DNA from: Microbacterium capsulatum | Lineage (GTDB): Bacteria; Actinomycetota; Actinomycetes; Actinomycetales; Microbacteriaceae | Assembly (NCBI RefSeq): GCF_030865425.1 | Contig: NZ_JAVFCB010000009.1 | Coordinates: 107,051 to 171,050 of the forward strand | Reading direction: 5' to 3' | DNA length: 64,000 bases | In this document: positions 33,643-44,049 of the stretch, piece by piece | How the letters are laid out: each line of letters starts with the position of its first letter | Position numbering within the stretch: the first letter of the stretch is position 1 | Program-made: the position numbers and the translations under genes | The notes under the pieces: model-generated | Seen by the model: only the letters and a program-made list of their open reading frames with translations | Told to the model about the DNA's origin: nothing | Databases searched by the model: none

Positions 33643-33761
33643 GATGGATTTCGCTGCCCGCACGGTGTGCGCCGCGGCGTTTTCCATCTTTTCGCGAAAC
33701 GGGGCGGTCCGGGGAGATGGATTTCGCCCGTAGCGGCCACCCGGGAGCAGCGCTTTCCATC
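33643..33761 (-). repeat. Paired palindromic element (46-27-46), copy A
   Basis: There are two 46-bp units, each bounded by GATGGA...TCCATC (33643-33688 and 33716-33761), separated by 27 bp. Read on the minus strand, the first unit begins GATGGAAAGCGCTGCTC and the second GATGGAAAACGCCGC. This matches, in order, the two units of the copy at 63758-63876 (GATGGAAAGTGCTGCTC and GATGGAAAACGCCGC). Confidence 0.85.
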
Positions 33762-33780
33762 TTCGACGAAAGGCCCGCGA

Positions 33781-33846
33781 CCGCGCGGCGAACCGACCGC
33801 GACCGCGCGGCGAACCGACCGCGACCGCGCGGCGAACCGACCGCGA
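33781..33846. repeat. Three tandem 22-bp repeats
   Basis: CCGCGCGGCGAACCGACCGC plus GA is repeated three times without change at 33781-33802, 33803-33824 and 33825-33846. It lies in the 461-base gap between recQ and the acyl-CoA oxidase gene, next to the paired palindromic element. There is no coding frame of interest. Confidence 0.85.
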
Positions 33847-33906
33847 CGGCCGCGGGCCGCGGTCCGTGGGCCGTGGACTGCGGACCGGACGGCGGTCGAG
33901 CCGGGC

Positions 33907-35958
<2,052 letters not shown>

Positions 35959-36046
35959 GGATCCAGCGTAACCAGCCCCGCGGACATCACCGGCCGCTCT
36001 CCACAGCCGGACCCGGATCCGTGCCGGCGCCGGCGCGGAACGGGTC

Positions 36047-36112
36047 CCGTTTCGAAGAGTGCGAAGTGTTGCATCTGAGGCCGCGGACGACACTTTGCGC
36101 ACTGCGAAACGG
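36047..36112. repeat. 66-bp imperfect palindrome between recQ and the ABC transporter genes
   Basis: CCGTTTCG..AGTGCG.AGTGT on the left pairs with ACACTT..CGCACT.CGAAACGG on the right (outer arms 36047-36054 and 36105-36112). A second inverted repeat, CGAACCGCCT...AGGCGGTTCG, follows at 36133-36172. They fill the 253-base gap 35959-36211, and together can form a long stem structure between two genes read in the same direction. Confidence 0.7.
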
Positions 36113-36184
36113 ATCGATCCCCCGAACCGCCTCGAACCGCCTCCGGGTGCGCGGGGCACCGAAGGCGGTTCGAGGGGGTTCGTC

Positions 36185-36204
36185 CTTCGACCGGCTCAGG
36201 AACC
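36185..36204. repeat. Dispersed CTTCGACCGGCTCAGG repeat
   Basis: CTTCGACCGGCTCAGGAACC lies just after the stop of the ABC permease gene (36212 on the minus strand). It belongs to the same family as the copies in recQ, the ABC ATPase gene and the xanthine dehydrogenase gene. Confidence 0.6.
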
Positions 36205-36211
36205 GACCTGA

Positions 36212-36972
36212 TCAGCTGATCTTCTTGCGGTAGATGGCGATCGCGAAGCCGTAGGCGATCGCGAGGATCCCGACCATCCAGGCCAGGGCGATCCAGATGC
36301 TGGATCCGACCGGGGCCCCGGTGAAGAGCGCCCGGACCGTGTTCACGATCGACGTCACCGGCTGGTACTCCGCGAACCAGGCCACCGGGCCCGGCATCGA
36401 CGACGTGGGCACGAACGCCGAGCTGATGAACGGCAGGAAGATGAGCGGGTAGCTGAACGCGCTCGCGCCATCTACGGTCTTCGCCGAGAGCCCCGCGATG
36501 ACCGCGAGCCACGTGAGCGAGAGCGTGAACAGGATCAGGATCCCGGCCACGGCCAGCCACGCTCCGACGGACGCGCCCGTCCGGAAGCCCATGAGCAGAG
36601 CCACCCCGACCACGATCGCGACCGACACGATGTTCGCCACGAGCGAGGTCAGCACGTGCGCCCAGAGCACGCTCGAGCGGGCGATCGGCATCGACTGGAA
36701 CCGCTCGAAGATGCCTCCCTGCAGGTCGAGGAACAGCCGGTACGAGGTGTACGCGATGCCCGAGGCGATCGTGATGAGCAGGATCCCCGGCAGCATGTAG
36801 TCGATGTACGACTGCGAGGATCCGGTGTGGATCGCGCCGCCGAGGACGTAGACGAACAGCAGCATGAGCGCGATCGGGGTCACCGCGGTGGTGATGATCG
36901 TGTCGGGGCTGCGCAGGATGTGTCGCAGCGAGCGTCCGGTGAGAACGCCGGTGTCGCTGAGGACGTGAGCGG

Positions 36973-36976
<4 letters not shown>
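36212..36976 (-). CDS. ABC-2 type transporter permease (DrrB-like)
   Basis: The product has 254 residues with six predicted transmembrane helices (for example TIITTAVTPIALMLLFVYVL, GILLITIASGIAYTSYRLF, IVSVAIVVGVALLMGF, WLAVAGILILFTLSLTWLAV). It has the ABC-2 exporter signature region FSYPLIFLPFISSAFVPTSSMPGPVAWFAEYQP. The start overlaps the ATPase stop by 4 nt. Together they form a DrrAB-type drug or lipid exporter; the substrate cannot be read from the sequence. Confidence 0.9.
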
Positions 36977-37784
<808 letters not shown>

Positions 37785-37788
<4 letters not shown>

Positions 37789-38156
37789 GATCGGTTCCCC
37801 TTTCCTTCGGCCTCGTCGATGGCCTGGGTGAAGCGCTTGCGCTCCTTGTCGATCCACTCGCGGCCGGCGTACGCCTTGGCGAACGTCTCCGCGAAGTCGA
37901 CCGGGTCGTCGCCGACGATGTCGCGGACCGGGGTGCCGTCGATCGCGGCGCGCTCCCAGAGGTCCGCCAGGTCGGAGAACATCCGCACCATGGTGTCGCC
38001 GTCGGTGATGCCGCCGGCGTACATCAGGTAGCGCTGCATCGCGGTCGCCGCCGCCGCATACGGCGCCGGGAGACCCTCGATGCGGGCCTTGTCCTGCTTG
38101 TACTGCTTCTTCTGCTCGAGAGACCCGGTGAGGGCTTCGATCCACTTCGCGGCCAT
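37785..38156 (-). CDS. DUF1048 family protein
   Basis: The product has 123 residues from the ATG at 38156, just 1 nt after the PadR stop. It is soluble, mostly helical and Lys/Asp-rich, with EALTGSLEQKKQYKQDKARI, LPAPYAAAATAMQRYLMYAG and DPVDFAETFAKAYAGREWID. DUF1048 proteins are commonly found between a PadR regulator and an ABC-2 exporter in actinobacteria and firmicutes, as here. A role linked to the exporter or to sensing is inferred from that conserved order. Confidence 0.85.
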
Positions 38157-38157
38157 G

Positions 38158-38511
38158 TCAGGCTCCTTCGTTCGTCTCGGTCGTGCTGTTCGTGTGGTGG
38201 AGCTGTTCGATGCGCTCTGCGAGGAAGCTCCACGTCCTCCAGAACTCGGCGAGCTGATCCCGCCCCTGCGCGTTGAGCGTGTACACCTTGCGCGGCGGGC
38301 CCTTCTCGGACGGGACCTTCTCCACGTCCACCAGGCCCTTCTGCTCGACCCGGACGAGCAGCGCGTACACGGTGCCCTCCGCGATGTCGGCGAAGCCCGC
38401 ATCGCGCAGCCAGGTCGTGATCTCGTATCCGTAGGCCGATCGCTCGGCCAGGATCGCCAGGACGATGCCCTCGAGCGTGCCCTTGAGCATCTCGGTCATC
38501 TGACTCGCCAT
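38158..38511 (-). CDS. PadR family transcriptional regulator
   Basis: The product has 117 residues. AGGAGGCG lies 5 nt before the ATG at 38511; a second ATG four codons in is possible. The PadR winged helix is clear (LKGTLEGIVLAILAERSAYG, YEITTWLRDAGFADIAEGTV, YALLVRVEQKGLVDVEKVP). It has a short C-terminal dimerisation helix (LAEFWRTWSFLAERIEQL). PadR proteins repress efflux genes until a small ligand binds. It is the first gene of the exporter operon and is preceded by a strong inverted repeat, suggesting autoregulation. Confidence 0.92.
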   Translation of the reverse strand: MASQMTEMLKGTLEGIVLAILAERSAYGYEITTWLRDAGFADIAEGTVYALLVRVEQKGLVDVEKVPSEKGPPRKVYTLNAQGRDQLAEFWRTWSFLAERIEQLHHTNSTTETNEGA

Positions 38512-38527
38512 CGCGATCGCCTCCTTC

Positions 38528-38569
38528 TACTCAGTGATGTTGACTACTGGTAGACAGTAACACTGAGTA
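38528..38569 (-). promoter_or_regulatory. Nested inverted repeats upstream of the PadR gene (likely operator)
   Basis: TACTCAGTG (38528-38536) and CACTGAGTA (38561-38569) form a perfect 9-bp inverted repeat. Inside it, TACTG-GTAGA-CAGTA (38545-38559) is a second perfect palindrome. The site starts 17 nt upstream of the PadR start codon, where a repressor would block transcription of the whole exporter operon. Confidence 0.7.
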
Positions 38570-38655
38570 CCGGTACCTAGCAACAGTGAATACCAATTTT
38601 TTCGCGGCCCGCTCCCGAAGCTCCTGTGTTCGCGGGCGGACCGGCCGGACAGCGC

Positions 38656-38687
38656 GATGCCCCCGGATCCGAGGATCCAGGGGCATC
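38656..38687 (-). terminator. Hairpin after the 146-aa protein gene
   Basis: GATGCCCC (38656-38663) pairs with GGGGCATC (38680-38687), with further inner GGATCC pairing. It lies 34 nt downstream of the stop of the minus-strand gene at 38722. Confidence 0.6.
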
Positions 38688-38721
38688 GCGGTCCGCGGGT
38701 CGCGACGGGCGACAGGGACGC

Positions 38722-39162
38722 TCAGAGCCCGTCGTCGGGGCGGAGCGGGCGCACTCCCTGCGCGTGCAGGAGATACTGTGCGCGCAGCGGGATCCCGAGC
38801 AGCGACATCTGCCGTTGCATCTCACGCGCCCAGGATCGCGTGTCGTCGTCGAGGGTCTCGCCGACGACCTGTTCCCAGACGAGCACGACGGAGGCATTGC
38901 CGGTCAGCTCCCGGAGCATGCCGATCCTGTGTGCGATCAGCCCGCCATGGCTGACCTCACCGAGGTCGTCCACAGCGACCTCCTCGTGCGGATCCTCGGG
39001 ATAGTCGGCCATGGGCATGAGCGGCTCGCCGAGGCACCCCCGCCCATCGATGAAGAGCAGCCAGAGCTGACGCTGATTCGCCCGCTGCAGCAGCAGCTCG
39101 ATCGCGTCGCGGAGGTCGTCGTCGCCGGCGAGCACGTGGTCGCGGAGTGTTTCAGGGTTCAT
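38722..39162 (-). CDS. Uncharacterised soluble protein
   Basis: The product has 146 residues from the ATG at 39162 (GGCGGG upstream); a GTG at 39180 would add six residues. There are no membrane helices. Visible segments are DLRDAIELLLQRANQRQLWL, ADYPEDPHEEVAVDDLGEV and GNASVVLVWEQVVGETLDDD. The pattern of a helix followed by strands containing Asp/Glu resembles small actinobacterial 'hypothetical' proteins without an assigned role. It is a single gene with its own hairpin terminator. Confidence 0.7.
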   Translation of the reverse strand: MNPETLRDHVLAGDDDLRDAIELLLQRANQRQLWLLFIDGRGCLGEPLMPMADYPEDPHEEVAVDDLGEVSHGGLIAHRIGMLRELTGNASVVLVWEQVVGETLDDDTRSWAREMQRQMSLLGIPLRAQYLLHAQGVRPLRPDDGL

Positions 39163-39312
39163 ACCCGCCAGCGTGACCACGTCCGCACGTCCGTCGGCCG
39201 CCGATCACGCAACCGGTGCAGAACCCGCCTCGCCCGGCGCCTGTGCAGGAAGAACGGACCGTGGCCGAGCTGTCGTTCCCTGATTGCGCGGCCGATTCCT
39301 GCGCGATGCGCG

Positions 39313-39378
39313 AGCCGCGCTGTCCCTTTCTGCATGCGCTGCACACCTTTCTGCAGCGCATGCAGGATTCGACAGCGC
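39313..39378. repeat. 66-bp long hairpin in an intergenic region
   Basis: CCGCGCTGTC (39313-39322) pairs with GACAGCGCGG (39369-39378). After symmetric 5-nt interruptions, CTGCATGCGCTGC (39328-39340) pairs with GCAGCGCATGCAG (39351-39363) around a 10-nt loop. All 23 paired positions are perfect. It lies in the 357-base gap between two minus-strand genes (38722-39162 and 39520-40683). Confidence 0.8.
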
Positions 39379-39422
39379 GGATGGTTCCGCCGGATCTCAA
39401 GCGGCGCGAACCGGTCCGCTCT

Positions 39423-39473
39423 CCGGACACGCGGAACGCCCGGACACGCGGAACGCCCGGACACGCGGAACGC
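39423..39473. repeat. Three tandem 17-bp repeats before a terminator
   Basis: CCGGACACGCGGAACGC is repeated exactly three times (39423, 39440 and 39457). The last copy forms part of the left arm of the terminator at 39468-39500. Confidence 0.85.
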
Positions 39474-39500
39474 CCCCGGTCCGCGGATCCGGGGGCGTTC
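39468..39500 (-). terminator. Strong terminator of the acyl-CoA dehydrogenase gene
   Basis: GAACGCCCCCGG (39468-39479) and CCGGGGGCGTTC (39489-39500) form a perfect 12-bp stem with a 9-nt loop, 20 nt after the stop of the gene at 39520-40683. Confidence 0.75.
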
Positions 39501-39519
39501 GGACGAGGGCGACGCGGCG

Positions 39520-40683
39520 TCAGCGCTTGCCGGCGATCTGGCGGGACACGATGTCACGCATGATCTCGTTCGTGCCGCCGTAGATGCGGTGCACACGGGC
39601 GTCGAGGAAGGCGCGGGCGATCGGGTACTCGGTGATGTAGCCGTAGCCGCCGTGCAGTTGCACGCCCGCGTCGAGCACCTCCCACTCCCGCTCGGTCGCC
39701 CAGAACTTGACCTTCGCGGCCTCCTCCGCGGAGAGCTTCCCGTCCTTGTAGGCGAGCAGCGCGCGGTCGACGTAGGCCCACAGCGCGTCGACGGTCGCCG
39801 ACATGTCGGCGATCTGGAAGCGGGTGTTCTGGAAGTCGATGATCCGCTCGCCGAAGGCCTCGCGGTCCTTCGCGTACGCGACGGTCCAGTCGTAGCCGGC
39901 CTGTGCGGCGGCCGCGCCGGCGACGGCGATCGAGAGGCGCTCGAGCGGCAGGTTCATCATGAGCTGGACGAAGCCGAGGCCCTCCTTGCCGCCGACGAGG
40001 TTCTCGTCGGGGACGAACACGTCGGTGAAGCTGAGCTCCGCCGTGTCGTGACCCTGGAAGCCCATCTTGTGCAGCTTCTTGCCGTGCTCGAAGCCCTCCA
40101 TGCCGCTCTCCACGAGCACGAGGCTGAAGGCGTCGGGGCGGTTGCCCTCCCCCGTCTTCACGAAGGTGACGAGGATGTCGGCGGTGGCGCCCGAGGAGAT
40201 GAAGGTCTTGGAGCCGTTGACGAGGTAGCCGCCGTCGACCTTCTTCGCCGTGGTCTTGATGCCGCGCAGATCGGATCCGGCCCCCGGCTCGGTCATCGCG
40301 AGCGCACCGATGATCTCACCCGTCGCCATGCGCGGCAGCCACTTCGCCTTCTGCTCCTGCGTGCCCATGTGCACGAGGTAGGGCACGGCCAGGTCGTCCT
40401 GGATCCCGAGCGCGCCGGCGAGGGATCCCGCCCCCGCGGCGATCGTCTCCTCCATCACCACGGTGCGGAAGCGGTAGTCCTGCAGCATGCCCGCGCCCCC
40501 GAACTCCTCCGGCACGGAGAGCCCGATGAGGCCGGCCTCGCCCGCCGCGAGCATGGTCGCGCGGTCGATCTCACCTTCCGCGTTCCAGCGCTCGATGGCC
40601 TCGTTCGTGACGTGGCGCTTGATGAAATCCTTGACGAGGTCGCGGAACGCCTCGTGGTCCTCGTCGTAGATGTCGCGTTCCAT
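39520..40683 (-). CDS. Acyl-CoA dehydrogenase
   Basis: The product has 387 residues from the ATG at 40683. It is a standard-length ACAD. It has the FAD-contact motif ALAMTEPGAGSDLRGIKTTA, YLVNGSKTFISSGATADILV, and KDREAFGERIIDFQNTRFQI. The C-terminal QLHGGYGYITEYPIARAFLD and RIYGGTNEIMRDIVSRQI are the usual flavin-adenosine and substrate-loop region. The position of the catalytic Glu differs between subfamilies and is not assigned here. It catalyses alpha,beta-dehydrogenation of acyl-CoA with electron-transfer flavoprotein. It is a single gene with its own terminator. Confidence 0.93.
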   Translation of the reverse strand: MERDIYDEDHEAFRDLVKDFIKRHVTNEAIERWNAEGEIDRATMLAAGEAGLIGLSVPEEFGGAGMLQDYRFRTVVMEETIAAGAGSLAGALGIQDDLAVPYLVHMGTQEQKAKWLPRMATGEIIGALAMTEPGAGSDLRGIKTTAKKVDGGYLVNGSKTFISSGATADILVTFVKTGEGNRPDAFSLVLVESGMEGFEHGKKLHKMGFQGHDTAELSFTDVFVPDENLVGGKEGLGFVQLMMNLPLERLSIAVAGAAAAQAGYDWTVAYAKDREAFGERIIDFQNTRFQIADMSATVDALWAYVDRALLAYKDGKLSAEEAAKVKFWATEREWEVLDAGVQLHGGYGYITEYPIARAFLDARVHRIYGGTNEIMRDIVSRQIAGKR

Positions 40684-40855
40684 GCCCGCTCCTCCAGATC
40701 GTCGTGTGCATCTTCGCACTGGCGATCCTACGCGGAAAGACGGGGATCGCGGCGCCGATTGTGGGAATGCATCTCACGATTGATGAGACTCGGTGTCACC
40801 GTTGTGGGAACGCTCACGCAGCCCAGGGCCGGGCCGGGCCGGGGGTGCGCGCGTC

Positions 40856-41806
40856 TCAGCCCGGGTAGGAGGGCGCGGCGGGCAGCCCGAAGAACTGCTC
40901 GAGGGTCGTGAAACCGCCGTCGTGGTACGCCGTCGCGAGGGGCACGCCGATGTAGCGGAGGTGCCACGGCTCCGGGTCGTAGCCGGTGACCGGGGTCTGG
41001 CCGGCGACGTAGCGGACGATGAATCCGTACTGCCAGGCGTTCTGCGCGACCCAGGCGCCGCCGGACGTGTCGCCGAAGTCGTTGATGCCGCCGCAGTTGC
41101 GCGCGCACGACACGACGTCGGCCGCCATCCCGGTCTGATGCTCGCTGTGCCCCGGGCGGGCGGAGAGCGCGTCGCCCTGGACCCGCCCGTACATCTGCAC
41201 CTGCCCGGAGTAGGTCTGCACCTGGGTGTCGTACGAGCGGTAGCCGCTGCCGAGGCCGATCCGGCCGACCCCTGCGGCGGCCGCGCCGGCGGAGAGCTTG
41301 TCCAGCGCCTGGGCCACATCGCTGCGGACCGGGCCGGCGCTGTCCTCGGCGATCAGAGCCGGCTCGCTGAGCGAGGCCGGGGCGAAGGTCAGCGGAGCCA
41401 GCGGGCGGGCCTTGTTCACGACGAGCCAGTCACGGGTGGGATCGCCGAGGTTGATGCACGGCGCATTGCCCGCAGCCACGGCCGCACGGAACGCCGCACC
41501 TCCGCCGAAGGCCGCGACCACGGCGTCGTCCCCGCCCGAGGCCAGGGCGGTCTGCACCGCGGGCTCGGCGCACGGGTTCGCGGCCCGCACGGCGCGGAGC
41601 ATCACCTGCGGCAGGCTCTTGGCCGCGGCGGGCATCGCGATCCCGGCGGCCTTCCCCTCCCCACGAGGACCCGCGGCGGCCGAGCCGTCGGCGAGCGACC
41701 AGAGAGCACCGATCAGCGCGACAGCCAGGCCGACCGTCACGAAGAGCCGGAACACGATGCGCGGGTCCGTGCCGCGCCCGCTCGTCGGGGTCTTCGGGTC
41801 TGCCAC
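40856..41806 (-). CDS. VanY-type D-alanyl-D-alanine carboxypeptidase
   Basis: The product has 316 residues from the GTG at 41806; an ATG at 41845 would add 13 residues. An N-terminal helix near residues 20-40 (FRLFVTVGLAVALIGALWS) anchors or exports the protein. The peptidase M15B domain occupies the last 170 residues. The zinc ligands and catalytic residues are in SARPGHSEHQTGMAADVVS (SxHxxGxAxD) and EPWHLRYIG (ExxH), with SGYRSYDTQVQTY ahead of them. The family trims the terminal D-Ala of peptidoglycan stem peptides outside the membrane. Confidence 0.9.
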   Translation of the reverse strand: MADPKTPTSGRGTDPRIVFRLFVTVGLAVALIGALWSLADGSAAAGPRGEGKAAGIAMPAAAKSLPQVMLRAVRAANPCAEPAVQTALASGGDDAVVAAFGGGAAFRAAVAAGNAPCINLGDPTRDWLVVNKARPLAPLTFAPASLSEPALIAEDSAGPVRSDVAQALDKLSAGAAAAGVGRIGLGSGYRSYDTQVQTYSGQVQMYGRVQGDALSARPGHSEHQTGMAADVVSCARNCGGINDFGDTSGGAWVAQNAWQYGFIVRYVAGQTPVTGYDPEPWHLRYIGVPLATAYHDGGFTTLEQFFGLPAAPSYPG

Positions 41807-41843
41807 CCGTCCATTCTGTCCGGCGGACCTGAGCGTCCGCGAC

Positions 41844-41897
41844 ATTCGAACATCATCCCGAACACGCCTTGACCTTTCTTCGTCGTTATGTTCGAAT
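41844..41897. promoter_or_regulatory. Inverted repeat and leaderless-type promoter between vanY-like and radical SAM genes
   Basis: ATTCGAACAT (41844-41853) and ATGTTCGAAT (41888-41897) are exact inverted repeats, 34 nt apart, in the divergent region. On the plus strand, TTGACC (41869-41874), 17 nt, then TCGAAT (41892-41897) fit a promoter whose start would fall at the ATG at 41904. The -10 lies in the right-hand repeat, and no ribosome site is visible, so a leaderless mRNA is likely. Confidence 0.55.
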
Positions 41898-41903
41898 ATG
41901 GTC

Positions 41904-44048
41904 ATGAGGTGGCAGGGGCAGAGGATCGACGAGGCCGACGAGGCGGCGCTGCCGGGCATGGAGAACCGGACCGGGTTCCTGCGCACCGTGACGACGCCCG
42001 AGTTCGCCGGGATGACCTTCCACGAGGTGCTCGCGAAGTCGGCTCTCAACCACGTGCCCGGCCCGTCGAAGATGCCCTTCGCGTGGACGATCAACCCGTA
42101 CCGGGGGTGCAGCCATGCGTGCGTGTACTGCGTCTCGCCAGAGACCCTGATCCTGTGCGCCGACGGACGTCAGCGACCACTGCGTGATCTGGAGGTCGGC
42201 ACGGAGATCTATGGGACGGAGAAACGCGGGGCATATCGGCGCTACGTACGCACTCGGATCCTCGCGAAGTGGTCGACGCGGAAGCAGGCGTACCGGATCA
42301 CACTCGCCGACGGAACGGTACTCACGGCGAGCGGCGATCACCGCTTCCTCACCGATCGCGGCTGGAAGCACGTCACCGGCGGCGAGACCGGACAGCGACC
42401 ACATCTCACCCTCAAAGACCGGCTCTTGGGATTCGGCGGAGGAGCTCCGCCGAAAGTCGCCACTGACGGCCTCGGTTTCCGGCACGGCTACCTGTTCGGG
42501 ATGATTCGCGGCGATGGCATGATCTTCCGTCGGACTGACGACGACGGCATCCGCAAGCGGAAGATGGCCGTGTTCCGCTTGGCCCTTGCCGACGAGGAGG
42601 CCCTGGAGCGCACCCGTTCGTACTTGAGAAAGGACGGCATCGACGTTCGAGAGCGCCCATTCTCGACGGCTAGTCCCACCCGCCGAGCCCTGAACGCGCT
42701 GCACACGGCCGCGGCATCTTCCGTAGCCGCCATCGAGGCGATCGTCCGCGACGCGAACCCGGCCGATCCAGAGTGGTGCGCGGGCTTTCTCTCCGGAATC
42801 TTCGATGCAGAAGGCAGCTGCTCACGAGGCGTCCTGCGCATCTCGAACAAGGATCCAGAAATCCTCGACCTCACCTCTGCGGCCATGTCTGCTTGGCAGC
42901 TCGAGCACGTGGTCGAGCCTCCTCGCCCGAATGACGTACGCGATGTCCGACTCGTGGGCGGACTTCCTGCCCGCCAGCGCTTCTTCTCCCTCACGAAGCC
43001 CGCGATCACGAGGAAGATGGATCTCGAAGGTCTGGCAGTGAAGACCGTCGCCGACCTCCGAGTGCGATCCATCGAACCGCTCGATGGCGAACAGGATCTG
43101 CTCGATATCACGACAGGCACCGGCGACTTCGTCGCGAACGGCGTGATCAGCCACAACTGCTTCGCCCGGGGGACGCACACGTATCTGGATCTGGACGCGG
43201 GGCACGACTTCGATTCGCAGATCGTCGTCAAGGTGAACGTGGTCGAGACGCTGGAGAAGGAGCTGCGGCGCGGATCCTGGCAGCACGAGACCGTCGCGCT
43301 CGGCACGAATACGGATCCGTATCAGCGTGCGGAGGGCAGGTACCGACTGATGCCGGGGATCATCCGGGCGCTCGCCGACTCGGGGACCCCGTTCTCGGTG
43401 CTCACGAAAGGGACGCTGATCCGGCGCGACATCCCGCTGCTGGTCGAGGCGGCCGCGCGTGTGCCGGTGGACGTGCAGCTGTCGATCGCGATGTTCGACG
43501 AGACCCTGCGCGAGGCGATCGAGCAGGGCGCCCCCTCGACACAGGCCCGACTGGACACGGTGCGGGCTCTCAGCGACGCGGGATTCCGGGTCGGGGTGTT
43601 CCTGATGCCGATCCTGCCGCACCTGACCGACTCGGTGGACGCGATCGACCGAGCGCTGCTGCGGATCAAGGAGTCCGGCGCCGACCACGTCATCTACGGC
43701 GCACTGCACCTGCGCGCCGGGGTGAAGCCGTGGTTCCTGCAGTGGCTGTCCCAGCACCGGCCGGATCTGCTGTCGTCGTACCGGGCGCTGTATCCGGGGA
43801 CGGCCGCGGAGGCGCCGAAAGACTACCGGCGATGGCTCGCGCGCCGGGTGCGACCGCTCATCCGGATGCACGGGCTCGAGGCCCGACACTCGGACGACCG
43901 ACCCGCACGGCGGAGCATGCAGGGCCCCGATCCGGAGCCGACGGGGGCGATGCCGCTGTGGCTGTTCGAGCAGCCGTCGGCGGAGCGATCCGCCCCGTCC
44001 CGGATCGGAGCGCCACGGGCGCCCGAGCCGGCGCCGACTCTGTTCTAG
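41904..44048 (+). CDS. Rv2578c-family radical SAM protein interrupted by an intein
   Basis: The product has 714 residues (371 after splicing) from the ATG at 41904; an in-frame ATG at 41898 is alternative. The mature protein has WTINPYRGCSHACVY-CFARG, the radical SAM CxxxCxxC cluster motif, then a spore-lyase-like core (VALGTNTDPYQRAEGRYRLM, FSVLTKGTLIRRDIPLLVEA, GVFLMPILPHLTDSVDAI). The intein (42129-43157) separates the second and third cluster cysteines. The family is widespread in actinobacteria with an unknown substrate; a relation to SPL-type radical chemistry on nucleic acid is a family-level idea only. A tandem repeat and terminator follow the stop. Confidence 0.9.
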   Translation: MRWQGQRIDEADEAALPGMENRTGFLRTVTTPEFAGMTFHEVLAKSALNHVPGPSKMPFAWTINPYRGCSHACVYCVSPETLILCADGRQRPLRDLEVGTEIYGTEKRGAYRRYVRTRILAKWSTRKQAYRITLADGTVLTASGDHRFLTDRGWKHVTGGETGQRPHLTLKDRLLGFGGGAPPKVATDGLGFRHGYLFGMIRGDGMIFRRTDDDGIRKRKMAVFRLALADEEALERTRSYLRKDGIDVRERPFSTASPTRRALNALHTAAASSVAAIEAIVRDANPADPEWCAGFLSGIFDAEGSCSRGVLRISNKDPEILDLTSAAMSAWQLEHVVEPPRPNDVRDVRLVGGLPARQRFFSLTKPAITRKMDLEGLAVKTVADLRVRSIEPLDGEQDLLDITTGTGDFVANGVISHNCFARGTHTYLDLDAGHDFDSQIVVKVNVVETLEKELRRGSWQHETVALGTNTDPYQRAEGRYRLMPGIIRALADSGTPFSVLTKGTLIRRDIPLLVEAAARVPVDVQLSIAMFDETLREAIEQGAPSTQARLDTVRALSDAGFRVGVFLMPILPHLTDSVDAIDRALLRIKESGADHVIYGALHLRAGVKPWFLQWLSQHRPDLLSSYRALYPGTAAEAPKDYRRWLARRVRPLIRMHGLEARHSDDRPARRSMQGPDPEPTGAMPLWLFEQPSAERSAPSRIGAPRAPEPAPTLF
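42129..43157 (+). mobile_element. Intein with LAGLIDADG homing endonuclease
   Basis: The insert is 343 residues, in frame, inside the radical SAM gene. It begins with Cys (CVSPETLILCADGRQRPLRD, block A) and has a TxxH block B (LTASGDHRFLTDRGW). It ends with DFVANGVISHN (C-terminal HN) followed by Cys as the +1 extein residue. That +1 Cys is the third cysteine of the host [4Fe-4S] motif. Two endonuclease motifs are present: YLFGMIRGDGMIF and FLSGIFDAEGSC. All splicing residues (Cys1, His, Asn, Cys+1) are intact, so it is probably active. NCBI naming recognises intein-containing Rv2578c proteins, so the site has been seen before. Confidence 0.93.
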
Positions 44049-44049
44049 A

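Noticed and set aside
33643..33846. Repeat cluster considered as a CRISPR array
   Set aside because: There are only two or three copies per type, the units are palindromic pairs or uninterrupted tandems, spacers are not unique 30-40 bp sequences, and no cas genes are present.
41844..41897. SOS box (LexA site) in the divergent promoter
   Set aside because: The TTCGAA-centred repeats do not match the TCGAAC-N4-GTTCGA actinobacterial consensus.
42129..43157. Group I/II intron or a separate endonuclease gene inside the radical SAM gene
   Set aside because: The insert is in frame with the host, has protein-splicing residues at both ends and no intron features, so it is an intein.
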